From Alicyclobacillus sp. SO9 (lineage in GTDB: Bacteria; Bacillota; Bacilli; Alicyclobacillales; Alicyclobacillaceae): a stretch of 64,000 nucleotides of DNA. Where the stretch lies: positions 3,534,001 through 3,598,000 of the forward strand of contig NZ_CP066339.1 in NCBI RefSeq assembly GCF_016406125.1, read 5' to 3'. Positions 27,138 to 34,737 of the stretch are shown here, one piece after another. How positions within the stretch are numbered: the first letter of the stretch is position 1; every line of letters starts with the position of its first letter. The translations under genes and the position numbers were made by a program. The notes beneath the pieces are model-generated. The model was not told the origin of the DNA. It saw only the letters and a list, made by a program, of their open reading frames with translations, and searched no databases.

Positions 27138-27794
27138 TTGACCGAATTTGATGTTAGCGCCTTTTCTCAATTCATCGACACCTACTCGCAGAAGCTCAGT
27201 GAATTTGCAGACATTTTGAACGACCTCGACAACCGGATTGGGGACGGCGATCACGGTTCCAATATGTCACGCGGATTCAAGGCCGCCGCGCATAAACTTC
27301 AGGAATCACCAGCACTCGACCCGGCGTCTGCCTCACAAACCGTTGCCATGAGCTTGTTAAGCACAGTTGGCGGAGCGTCCGGACCCCTCTATGGTACGGT
27401 TTTCATGAAGCTAGCAGCGGCGTGGAAAGGCTGTGCTGTCATTGACCCAACCTTAATGGGGAACGGGTTTCAAGCTGCACTGGACGGGCTGGCTGCAAGA
27501 GGAAAAGCTTCTCTCGGTGATAAAACGATGGTGGACGTGTGGACGCCCGCGGTAGCAGAGATGTTAAAAGATAATGGCGCCATTGATTACGAGAGGACTT
27601 GCCTCGTCGCAAAAGAATCAGCGCTTGCTACCAAAGGGATAATCGCGAAAAGAGGGCGGGCATCCTACTTGGGAGAACGCAGTATCGGTACCTGCGATCC
27701 AGGCAGTATCTCAAGTGCCATGTTGTTCGAAGCCCTCGCAAGTATATTGATAGAAGGAATGGATCCTATCCTATGGCGAACCTTAGCATTATAA
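27138..27794 (+). CDS. dhaL: Dihydroxyacetone kinase subunit DhaL
   Basis: The nucleotide-binding subunit. LDNRIGDGDHGSNMSRGF holds the Asp residues that coordinate magnesium and ADP, and STVGGASGPLYGTVF, KTMVDVWTPA and GTCDPGSISSAML match the family. TTG 27138 is seven bases after GGAGGGG. It follows dhaK by 16 bases and overlaps the dhaM start. Confidence 0.93.
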   Translation: MTEFDVSAFSQFIDTYSQKLSEFADILNDLDNRIGDGDHGSNMSRGFKAAAHKLQESPALDPASASQTVAMSLLSTVGGASGPLYGTVFMKLAAAWKGCAVIDPTLMGNGFQAALDGLAARGKASLGDKTMVDVWTPAVAEMLKDNGAIDYERTCLVAKESALATKGIIAKRGRASYLGERSIGTCDPGSISSAMLFEALASILIEGMDPILWRTLAL

Positions 27795-28171
27795 TCGTAT
27801 CCCACAGCGCTGACTTGGGGACCGGACTTGTAGCACTGTTGCAACAAATGACTCATGATGAAGTCCATATTGCAAGCGCCTCTGGTCTCCAAGACCGACT
27901 CGGCACCGACGCTACTCTTATTTACGATGCCCTGCTCCAGTGCCCCGATGAAGGAGACATCCTCCTGCTGTTCGATTTGGGCAGCGCTCTCCTGAGTTGC
28001 GAAATGGCCATTGAGATGCTGCCGGCAGAGTTCCAGGACCGGGTCTCCATTGTCGACGCTCCACTTGTCGAAGGAGCCGTAGCAACTGCCGTTGCAGCCA
28101 GTATGGGTGAAGACAAGGATACAGCTTTGAGGCAGGCTCAAGAAGCCCGCGACATGAGAAAGATACCTTAA
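27773..28171 (+). CDS. dhaM: PTS-dependent DHA kinase phosphotransferase subunit DhaM (EIIA domain only)
   Basis: A 132-residue EIIA-mannose-type protein. SIIIVSHSADLGTGL carries the phosphoacceptor His at about residue 10, and LLFDLGSALLSCEMAIEML and LVEGAVATAVAASMG follow. It has no fused HPr or EI domains, unlike the enterobacterial DhaM, so it must receive phosphate from a separate HPr; ptsH lies about 8 kb away. ATG 27773 overlaps dhaL by 22 bases, with GAAGGA upstream. Confidence 0.9.
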   Translation: MANLSIIIVSHSADLGTGLVALLQQMTHDEVHIASASGLQDRLGTDATLIYDALLQCPDEGDILLLFDLGSALLSCEMAIEMLPAEFQDRVSIVDAPLVEGAVATAVAASMGEDKDTALRQAQEARDMRKIP

Positions 28172-28180
28172 ACGAAGAGA

Positions 28181-28215
28181 GAGCCCTGGTACCGAATAAC
28201 TTCGGTTCCAGGGCT
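28181..28215 (+). terminator. Terminator-like hairpin after dhaKLM
   Basis: Perfect-looking arms GAGCCCTGG and CCAGGGCTC with inner CCGAA/TTCGG begin ten bases after the dhaM stop. No T run follows, so it may protect RNA or act weakly as terminator. Confidence 0.55.
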
Positions 28216-28290
28216 CAACTCGACGGCATCTATGAACTCTTTAGAACATAGCGCGACTTCTCTCAAGTCAGTCACTATGAATGTCTATTG

Positions 28291-28641
28291 TCACTGCAGA
28301 ATCACATTGGGCCCGTCAAATTGGAATCCATGGTGCTTCAACTCATCATACTGTTGACTTCGAAGCGCTGCAGGTTCTGTTTCTAAGAAACCGTCATGAC
28401 CAACGACACGCCACCAATCATGTACGTCTTCACGCAATTCCATTAAACACTCAGCAATTTCGCGAGGATTACAGCCATTATTCAGGTACATTTCGTAGGC
28501 TTGATAGCCGTTGTTCAGATACGTCGCCACTTCATCGTAGGTACAGAGTTCCGCACGACCTCTTTCCACATTCCGTTTGCAGACAACCCGAATTGCCTGA
28601 TTAAACAGGGTAACTCTAGAAGACACTGCAGCCGTTGTCAT
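28291..28641 (-). CDS. Hypothetical protein
   Basis: A 116-residue frame with GGGGGAAG upstream of ATG 28641. It is helical, with YDEVATYLNNGYQAYEMYLNNGCNPREIAECLMEL, and no signal peptide or membrane segment. No family is recognised. It stands alone between dhaKLM and mscS. Confidence 0.5.
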   Translation of the reverse strand: MTTAAVSSRVTLFNQAIRVVCKRNVERGRAELCTYDEVATYLNNGYQAYEMYLNNGCNPREIAECLMELREDVHDWWRVVGHDGFLETEPAALRSQQYDELKHHGFQFDGPNVILQ

Positions 28642-29003
28642 ACGCGTATCTTCCCCCTTAAAGGTATAGTCCCAGCCGGTTCAATACGTTCAGTTGGGTG
28701 TCCGTTTCTCGCAGACACGTTGATTTTAGCACCTGACACCGAAAATAAAATGACCGTTCGAGACTATCTGTGTACCTCCTCGTACGCATGAGAGACGGAC
28801 CACTCCGAGTGTCTTCATGGAAAGGAGGTCCTGCCGTCTTAACCGGTAGTTGTGTACCGTTCCTCACGGATTTTCTATTGAAGGATTTTTATTTGATGAA
28901 GAGAAGTGTAAAAGTGTACATGAGAAAGGCGTACAGGCGAGCGCGACTGTCACGGCCTATCTGTGTCATGTGAAATCTTGTTGGGAGAGGAGAAGGCTGT
29001 AGT
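28642..29003. other. Intergenic stretch ahead of mscS, nothing firm
   Basis: About 360 bases without a supported gene. A 25-codon basic frame (ATG 28896, ending at 28973) has an AAGGA upstream but no other support. A known riboswitch pattern was looked for and not found. The mscS promoter must lie here, but no clear pair of boxes was seen. Confidence 0.4.
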
Positions 29004-29834
29004 ATGATGATTAACTGGGCACAAATATCTGGACACTTCGCACTCTCAATCGGTGCGGCCATTGTAATTTTAGTCATCGCTTTAATTGTGAACGCCATTG
29101 TAAAGAGAATCATTGCCGGCGCGGTTAAACACAGTCACAAACTAAACCAAGCGAGCTCGCAAAGAATTCGCACGATACAGACAATCCTGACAAGTATCGT
29201 TTCATATGTAATTTTATTCATTGCCGTGACAGCAATTCTTCGGAAGTTTGGAGTTCCTACTTCCGCAATTTTAACGAGTGCAGGGGTAGCTGGCCTTGCG
29301 ATTGGGTTTGGTGCGCAAGGTCTCGTCAGCGATGTTGTCACAGGCTTCTTTATTCTCCTAGAAGGACAAGTGGACATTGAGGAATATGTGACGGTTGCGG
29401 GATACTCTGGAATTGTAGAAGAATTTACCCTTCGCCTCATGAAGATCCGCGGTTTCAACGGAGACCTGCACTATGTACCGAATCGGCAAGTCAGTTCTCT
29501 GACAAACCATTCTCGCGGAAACATGCAGGCCCTTGTTGACCTGAGCATATCGTACGAATCCAATATTGATGACGCAATTAACGTGTTGCAACGAAAGTGC
29601 GATGAGATTGCGGCAGCCACACCAGACATTATTGAAGGTCCTAACGTAGTCGGTGTGCAAAATCTAGGATCATCAGACATAACGCTGCGCATTATAGCCA
29701 AGACAGTCAACCTGCAGCAATGGGCAGTAGAAAGAATCCTGCGCAAAGCCCTAAAGGAAGCACTAGACGAAGCCGCAATTGAAATCCCGTATCCTCATAC
29801 AACTATCATCCAAAAGCAGTCTTCAGGTAGATAG
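29004..29834 (+). CDS. Small-conductance mechanosensitive channel MscS
   Basis: A 276-residue MscS-family channel that opens under membrane tension to release solutes in hypo-osmotic shock. It has an N-terminal helix (residues 10-35), two more helices and the pore-lining TM3 with TSAGVAGLAIGFGAQGLVSDVVTGFFIL, then the beta-domain VEEFTLRLMKIRGFNGDLHYVPN. ATG 29004 has a GAGAGGAGAAGG stretch upstream. Confidence 0.9.
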   Translation: MMINWAQISGHFALSIGAAIVILVIALIVNAIVKRIIAGAVKHSHKLNQASSQRIRTIQTILTSIVSYVILFIAVTAILRKFGVPTSAILTSAGVAGLAIGFGAQGLVSDVVTGFFILLEGQVDIEEYVTVAGYSGIVEEFTLRLMKIRGFNGDLHYVPNRQVSSLTNHSRGNMQALVDLSISYESNIDDAINVLQRKCDEIAAATPDIIEGPNVVGVQNLGSSDITLRIIAKTVNLQQWAVERILRKALKEALDEAAIEIPYPHTTIIQKQSSGR

Positions 29835-29882
29835 GCAGACCGATTTGGAGTTGCAATGCATCCGACGAGGTCGAGTGTTTGT

Positions 29883-30131
29883 TCAACGCTTTCGGTGGAA
29901 CATCTGTCTCCATACCGAGCCGTCATTCGCAGAAGACCGACTATGGTTATGATGCCATTCGGACTTTAAGTGTTCAATTTTTTGAGTAATTTCGTTCGGG
30001 CTCAAATCTTCAGTTGGCTGATACACCAGTGAGAACTTTGGTTTTCTCGCATGACAGTACGGACACGAGGAGGTCAATTCATAAGTGGCTGTATCTCCGC
30101 CACACGATTCACAAAAATAGTAACAAATCAT
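29883..30131 (-). CDS. Small zinc-ribbon-like protein
   Basis: An 82-residue protein with two CxxC pairs, CESC (near residue 8) and CPYC (near 23), typical of a zinc ribbon. The rest is polar and charged. ATG 30131 has no strong ribosome site. It is alone; no function can be assigned. Confidence 0.45.
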   Translation of the reverse strand: MICYYFCESCGGDTATYELTSSCPYCHARKPKFSLVYQPTEDLSPNEITQKIEHLKSEWHHNHSRSSANDGSVWRQMFHRKR

Positions 30132-30171
30132 AGACTAGCACCCCAACAATCTTGGTTTTATGTTGCACACA

Positions 30172-30246
30172 AAGGAACACAACTATCGAACAGTACTAAG
30201 GAACACGACTATCGAATACTACTATCGAATACTACTATCGAATACC
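30172..30246. repeat. Nested short tandem repeat
   Basis: Three 13-base copies of ACTATCGAATAC[TC] run from 30208 to 30246. Before them an imperfect 26-base unit, AAGGAACAC-R-ACTATCGAAY, occurs at about 30172 and 30199. The repeat lies between a zinc-ribbon gene and the response-regulator gene. Confidence 0.8.
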
Positions 30247-30283
30247 ATTGAAGACATAATGTATCGAAGTACTCAAATTCACT

Positions 30284-31378
30284 TCAATCGAACAGTCTGT
30301 TTAGGCTGTCAGATGGGTCTATACCGTATTCTTCCTGAAGCCGCTGTCGCAACACTTGGTACTGCTTTGTTGCTGAAGGGATGTCATCGATAAGCATATA
30401 AGCATGAATTAGTTTTTCAAAAAGCTCTTCATTTAAAGGAACGACACTAAGAATGCCCTGCAACATCTGAATGGCTGCGGGAATGTCACCTTCTTCTACA
30501 AAGGTCTCGTAAAGCAGAATGGAGAACGAAACACATCTTATCTCAAGCTCATGTCTGGTTGGTTCTGCCCAGGACCAACCAGTTCGCTCGAGATACCCTC
30601 CCTTGTACAGGTTGAGAAGCTTCTTCGAAACTTCCATGCGACGATTTTTATCGACTGTCTCTAGCATTAACTGGTCAGTTTCGTAGTAGTCACACTCGAT
30701 ACCATCAATGTCCATCCAGTACATTCCGTTTTCATGATGAACCAAAGCATCATATCCGGCATCGTGGAGGTTCTTCCTCAGATAATACAATGTGGTATGA
30801 AAATGAGTGACCGCTCTGTCCCCGTCTAAATGACTCCAGACACTGTCTAAAATGGCTTGACGGCTTACCGCCTGCCCGCGGCAATGAACCAAAAAGGCAA
30901 ACAATTCTTGAGCTTTAGACGTACGCCATCTAAAGTTTCTAGCAGCATTCGTATCGTTCAATACTTTGAATCCGCCCAAACAGATGACTTTGATGCGCTC
31001 TGTCTTCGCGTGACTTTTCTGACCGATTGTAATCCTGCCTACGGTTTTTTGAAGCCGTTCTCGTCTCACAGGCTTCAGCAAATAGTCGAGCGCATTGAGT
31101 TCAAAAGCTTCAATCGCATACTGGTCATAAGCCGTGACAAAGACAATCTGGGCTCCGGGAACCAGGCTGAAAACGTGATCGGCTAATGCAAGTCCGTCTG
31201 TCTCAGGCATTTCAATATCCAGAAAGAACACATCCGCCTCTATCGATGGGATTGCTGCAATCAGGTCTGCCGGATAGACAAATGTACCAACGACCTCTAC
31301 AACACTCGTCGCATGCAGCAAATTCACGAGCTTCTGAACGGCCAGTGGCTCGTCATCAACGACTATCGCGCGTATCAT
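30284..31378 (-). CDS. Response regulator with SARP-like DNA-binding and BTAD domain
   Basis: A 364-residue regulator. Residues 1-120 are a receiver domain with IVVDDE, the phosphoacceptor Asp54 in FFLDIEMPETDG, and a conserved LKPV Lys. Residues about 125-205 form an OmpR-like winged helix (ERIKVICLGGFKVL...WRTSKAQELFAFLVHCRG), and the rest is a bacterial transcriptional activation domain of helical repeats ending EYGIDPSDSL. This combination is common in Firmicute regulators paired with 7TMR-DISM kinases. It overlaps the kinase stop by four bases (ATGA), so the pair is co-translated. Confidence 0.88.
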   Translation of the reverse strand: MIRAIVVDDEPLAVQKLVNLLHATSVVEVVGTFVYPADLIAAIPSIEADVFFLDIEMPETDGLALADHVFSLVPGAQIVFVTAYDQYAIEAFELNALDYLLKPVRRERLQKTVGRITIGQKSHAKTERIKVICLGGFKVLNDTNAARNFRWRTSKAQELFAFLVHCRGQAVSRQAILDSVWSHLDGDRAVTHFHTTLYYLRKNLHDAGYDALVHHENGMYWMDIDGIECDYYETDQLMLETVDKNRRMEVSKKLLNLYKGGYLERTGWSWAEPTRHELEIRCVSFSILLYETFVEEGDIPAAIQMLQGILSVVPLNEELFEKLIHAYMLIDDIPSATKQYQVLRQRLQEEYGIDPSDSLNRLFD

Positions 31379-34300
31379 CTGTGCAACCTCCGCGGTAACA
31401 TGACGACAACCCTGGTGCCCTCTCCCGGAGCACTTGTTATGGACAGTCCCCTGCCAAATAGTTTTTTTAGGCGTTGGTCTACATTTTTCAATCCGACGCC
31501 CCCACCCTTGCCGTCTCGCAAGATTTCATCAACCTTGACTTGACTCATGCCTACCCCATTATCCACCACTTCCATAATGGTAGCCGACGCCTCGCCAGTA
31601 ACGGTGATTTTCACTTGGCAACCCTCCCGCCGGGACCGTAATCCGTGCTTGACCGCATTTTCTACCAGCGGCTGCAGAATCAACGGAGGAATCCATACGT
31701 CCAAGCCGCTTGCCACATCATAGGTGACTTGGAGACGTTCACCAAAGCGTGCCGTTTCTATATTGATATAAGCATAAATGTACTCCAGCTCTTGCCGCAG
31801 CGGTACCAGCTTGTCCAAATTACTGAAATCAAAGCGGCTTCGCAGGTACAGGGATAGCTCGTCGGTCACGTGCTCTGCTTTAAGGGGATCACTTTCACAC
31901 AGTGCAGATATGGTGTTCAGAGCGTTGTACAGAAAGTGAGGTTTGATTTGAGCCTGCAAAAAGGCAATTTCATTTCTGACAACAGCCTGTGACAATTCCT
32001 TCATTGTTAACAAAGTCGTCACCCGTGCCCGAATTTCTTTTGCCTCAAATGGCTTTGCGATAAAATCGTTGCCTCCCATCGAAAGTGCGTATTCAATATC
32101 CTCTGGTGTGTTGCGCACTGTCAAGAAGAGCACGGGGAGCTCAATTAAGGAGTGTGTTTGCCGAATCAAACGACACACCTCATAGCCGGATATATCTGGT
32201 AAAGTAACATCCAGCAGAATGAGATCTGGCTTCTGACGTTCAATGCTGGCCAACGCTGCCCTTCCGGACTGAACACTCCTAACGTAATAGTCGTCCCCCT
32301 CGAATAGGCTGGACAACACCCGCAGATTCACAAATTCATCGTCTACAGCTAAAATCGTTGGCCGTCCTCGCACCTCTTCATCATCTGGAGAACTTGCCGC
32401 AGATACCTCAGCAGCAGTCGTTAGCCGTTGAGTCTGCGATTTCTGTACTGTCATAGTCGCCGCGCCTTCCACGTTTTCAATATAGCTTTCTCTTCCTACG
32501 GCCGGAAGTTCAAAGACAAATCGACTGCCCTTGTTTGTTTCTGTCCAATCCAGGTATAACTCTCCGCCCATAATCCGGATTAGTTCGCGGGCAATCACCA
32601 GTCCTAAACCAATGCCTGAGTCATGCGTGTTCTTGCCCTCTTCCGACGACTCATAAGGAGTGAATAATGTACTCTGTCTGTCCTCCGAAATTCCCGTCCC
32701 TGTATCTTCGACTGAAATGCAGACATGCCCGTCTTGCCTCTTGGCCGTTAATAGAATGAAGCCTTCCTCCGTGTGTTTAATACTGTTCTGTACCATGTTA
32801 AACAGTACCTGGAGCAGGCGGCTTTCGTCTGCCCTGACGAGCTCCGCACCCGGATAGATTTTGTGTGTCAATTTTAATTTTTGCTCCTTAATCAAATAGG
32901 AAAACAAGTCTGTCGTCAAAGCAAAGCAAGATCGGATATCGACATCGCTAAAGTTGACCTGAAGTCGACCCTCCCGAATTCTTGCCAAGTCCATGATGTC
33001 ATTAACAGTCCCGGACATCCGTCTGGCTGTAACCTGTACAAGTTGAAGTTGCTGTGTGTGAAATCCTTCTGTTCTGGAGCCTGCATTCATCTTTTCAACC
33101 AACGATTGAATAATGTTGATAATGACATGAAGCGGTGTTTTTAGTTCATGCGCGGTTTGTACAAGAAAGCTGTCTTTCAAACGGTCTGACTCTCTCAATT
33201 TCTCAGTAAGGGATTCCATCCGAGAAAAGGCATGGTAATAGCGCACAACCAGCAAACCGGAGATGAGTCCGACTAAAAAGAGTCGAGTAAGATTCGTAAT
33301 CAAATTGTTATTCAAAACTGCATCTACATACAGAGCGTTGTTTACAACAATGACAACCAGACTCAGTGAAGCAAGCATATACAGTTGTATTTCATTCTTC
33401 TCAAAGCGTCCGTAACGTTCTCTGACATAGGCCACAAGTAAAGTTATGAAAATCACGGCGTTTATTAGAGAACCGAATCCCATAAGAGAATGAATAAAGA
33501 CGCCCTTGGCAATCATCCGCATAGGTAGGGCCATTGTTGCGAACCCATACCCCAAAAAGACCATTTCAAAGGCAGTAAATACATGTCGATATTTGGAAGG
33601 GTGCAAAACATACAAGATATATTGAAGTATGAGTAACACCACCAGAACAGGTAGAACAATTTTTAATTTCCAATAGGTCTCATAGGGCATAAGCGGGAAA
33701 ACTTTAAAAATAATTTGGGCCCCTTCGAACGGTACTTCTACCGAAAAAATGAGAAAAAAGGCTCCCATAAGAAGTAAATCGTAGTATCTTTTATACCTCT
33801 GTTTCCACAGAATAAGGAATAGGGAAAGGTAATAGACCCCAAACAACCCAATGATGGACGATGCTGCGAAATCCATTCCATTATTAAAGAAAGTCAGTCT
33901 CTGAATCTGTTGACTGGTACCAAGAACAATCGGACTCACGATACCAGTTCTGTAGAAGTCGAAATTCGCCGTCTGGATAACTATGTTAATTTCTCTGTGA
34001 TGAGGATGAAAATATACAACTTGCGGTTTATCACCTGGAGTATATAAAGCCGGTGAGACTGCGGGAATTCCGGACTGTAGTACTAAAGACCCATTTACAT
34101 ATATTTTTCTGGAACTTTCAATGTTTCTAATCAGGAGTCCCATCTGAGTGTCTTTTGAATTTACATGTATCGTTAAATGATAAGTTTCATATCCCCATGA
34201 ATTGTTTCCCCTAAGCACCTGGCCGTTTGAATTTTGCGCAGGAATTTGTACAAATGAAGACTGCACTTTGCGGGAACCAATCTCTGAAGGATTGAGTAAG

Positions 34301-34509
34301 TGCGACGGGTAGTATGCCCACTGGCCCTGGAGCAGCAAAACTCCCTTTTTAGAGAAATTCCAAGTGGACGCGTCCATCACACCTTTGCGTGCAACGGGCA
34401 TCACGTGTCTTGGTTGGTGGTTTACGTAAAACATGAAACCGAAGACAATGAAAAGTAAAGCAAGTACATGCAGAAATCGGTCTCTGACAAGCGTCTGAAT
34501 CTTCTTCAT
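31375..34509 (-). CDS. Two-headed hybrid sensor histidine kinase (7TMR-DISM)
   Basis: A 1044-residue membrane kinase with unusual make-up. Residues 10-30 are a membrane segment, 60-205 an outside carbohydrate-like domain (DISMED2-like), and 215-425 seven membrane segments. A first kinase follows: HisKA with His454 in TAHELKTP, and an ATPase domain (about 560-670: MVQNSIKHTEEG, SVEDTGTGI, GIGLGLV). Then comes a receiver domain with Asp767 in LILLDVTLPD, and a second, LytS-type kinase with His858 in IKPHFLYNALNT and ATPase motifs NAVKHGL and VVDNGVGM to residue 1040. Both kinases look intact. The promoter lies at 34661-34690. It works with the adjacent response regulator. Confidence 0.9.
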   Translation of the reverse strand: MKKIQTLVRDRFLHVLALLFIVFGFMFYVNHQPRHVMPVARKGVMDASTWNFSKKGVLLLQGQWAYYPSHLLNPSEIGSRKVQSSFVQIPAQNSNGQVLRGNNSWGYETYHLTIHVNSKDTQMGLLIRNIESSRKIYVNGSLVLQSGIPAVSPALYTPGDKPQVVYFHPHHREINIVIQTANFDFYRTGIVSPIVLGTSQQIQRLTFFNNGMDFAASSIIGLFGVYYLSLFLILWKQRYKRYYDLLLMGAFFLIFSVEVPFEGAQIIFKVFPLMPYETYWKLKIVLPVLVVLLILQYILYVLHPSKYRHVFTAFEMVFLGYGFATMALPMRMIAKGVFIHSLMGFGSLINAVIFITLLVAYVRERYGRFEKNEIQLYMLASLSLVVIVVNNALYVDAVLNNNLITNLTRLFLVGLISGLLVVRYYHAFSRMESLTEKLRESDRLKDSFLVQTAHELKTPLHVIINIIQSLVEKMNAGSRTEGFHTQQLQLVQVTARRMSGTVNDIMDLARIREGRLQVNFSDVDIRSCFALTTDLFSYLIKEQKLKLTHKIYPGAELVRADESRLLQVLFNMVQNSIKHTEEGFILLTAKRQDGHVCISVEDTGTGISEDRQSTLFTPYESSEEGKNTHDSGIGLGLVIARELIRIMGGELYLDWTETNKGSRFVFELPAVGRESYIENVEGAATMTVQKSQTQRLTTAAEVSAASSPDDEEVRGRPTILAVDDEFVNLRVLSSLFEGDDYYVRSVQSGRAALASIERQKPDLILLDVTLPDISGYEVCRLIRQTHSLIELPVLFLTVRNTPEDIEYALSMGGNDFIAKPFEAKEIRARVTTLLTMKELSQAVVRNEIAFLQAQIKPHFLYNALNTISALCESDPLKAEHVTDELSLYLRSRFDFSNLDKLVPLRQELEYIYAYINIETARFGERLQVTYDVASGLDVWIPPLILQPLVENAVKHGLRSRREGCQVKITVTGEASATIMEVVDNGVGMSQVKVDEILRDGKGGGVGLKNVDQRLKKLFGRGLSITSAPGEGTRVVVMLPRRLHR

Positions 34510-34615
34510 GTCGGTTGAATTCCAATCACTATGAGAATGGTTTGGAAGTGATGACGAAGTTAACTATATCTTTTTCACAGAGTCACTTTATGAACGAGGT
34601 CGGACTTCAGACTTA

Positions 34616-34690
34616 TGAAATCATTCCATATCACAGAACCTGCAGATGATTTCATCTCTCATTATACCTAATTACCCTATGAAATTTGAA
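34616..34690 (-). promoter_or_regulatory. Kinase promoter with inverted repeat at its start
   Basis: Minus-strand TTCAAA (34690-34685), 18 bases, TATAAT (34666-34661). At the expected start a perfect 10-base inverted repeat, ATGAAATCAT at 34616-34625 and ATGATTTCAT at 34647-34656, could be an operator or an RNA hairpin in the leader. Confidence 0.55.
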
Positions 34691-34737
34691 CGGGCCCCTT
34701 CAAAAGAGACCCATCAAATCTTTAGTATTCACTCGGT

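Noticed and set aside
28770-28973. 67-codon plus-strand frame ahead of mscS
   Set aside because: No family, no ribosome site at its start; only the last 25 codons have a weak site, so it is left as intergenic.
28642-29003. Riboswitch upstream of mscS
   Set aside because: No consensus core of a c-di-AMP or other known riboswitch could be recognised.
30172-30246. CRISPR array
   Set aside because: Repeats are 13 or 26 bases without unique spacers and there are no cas genes.
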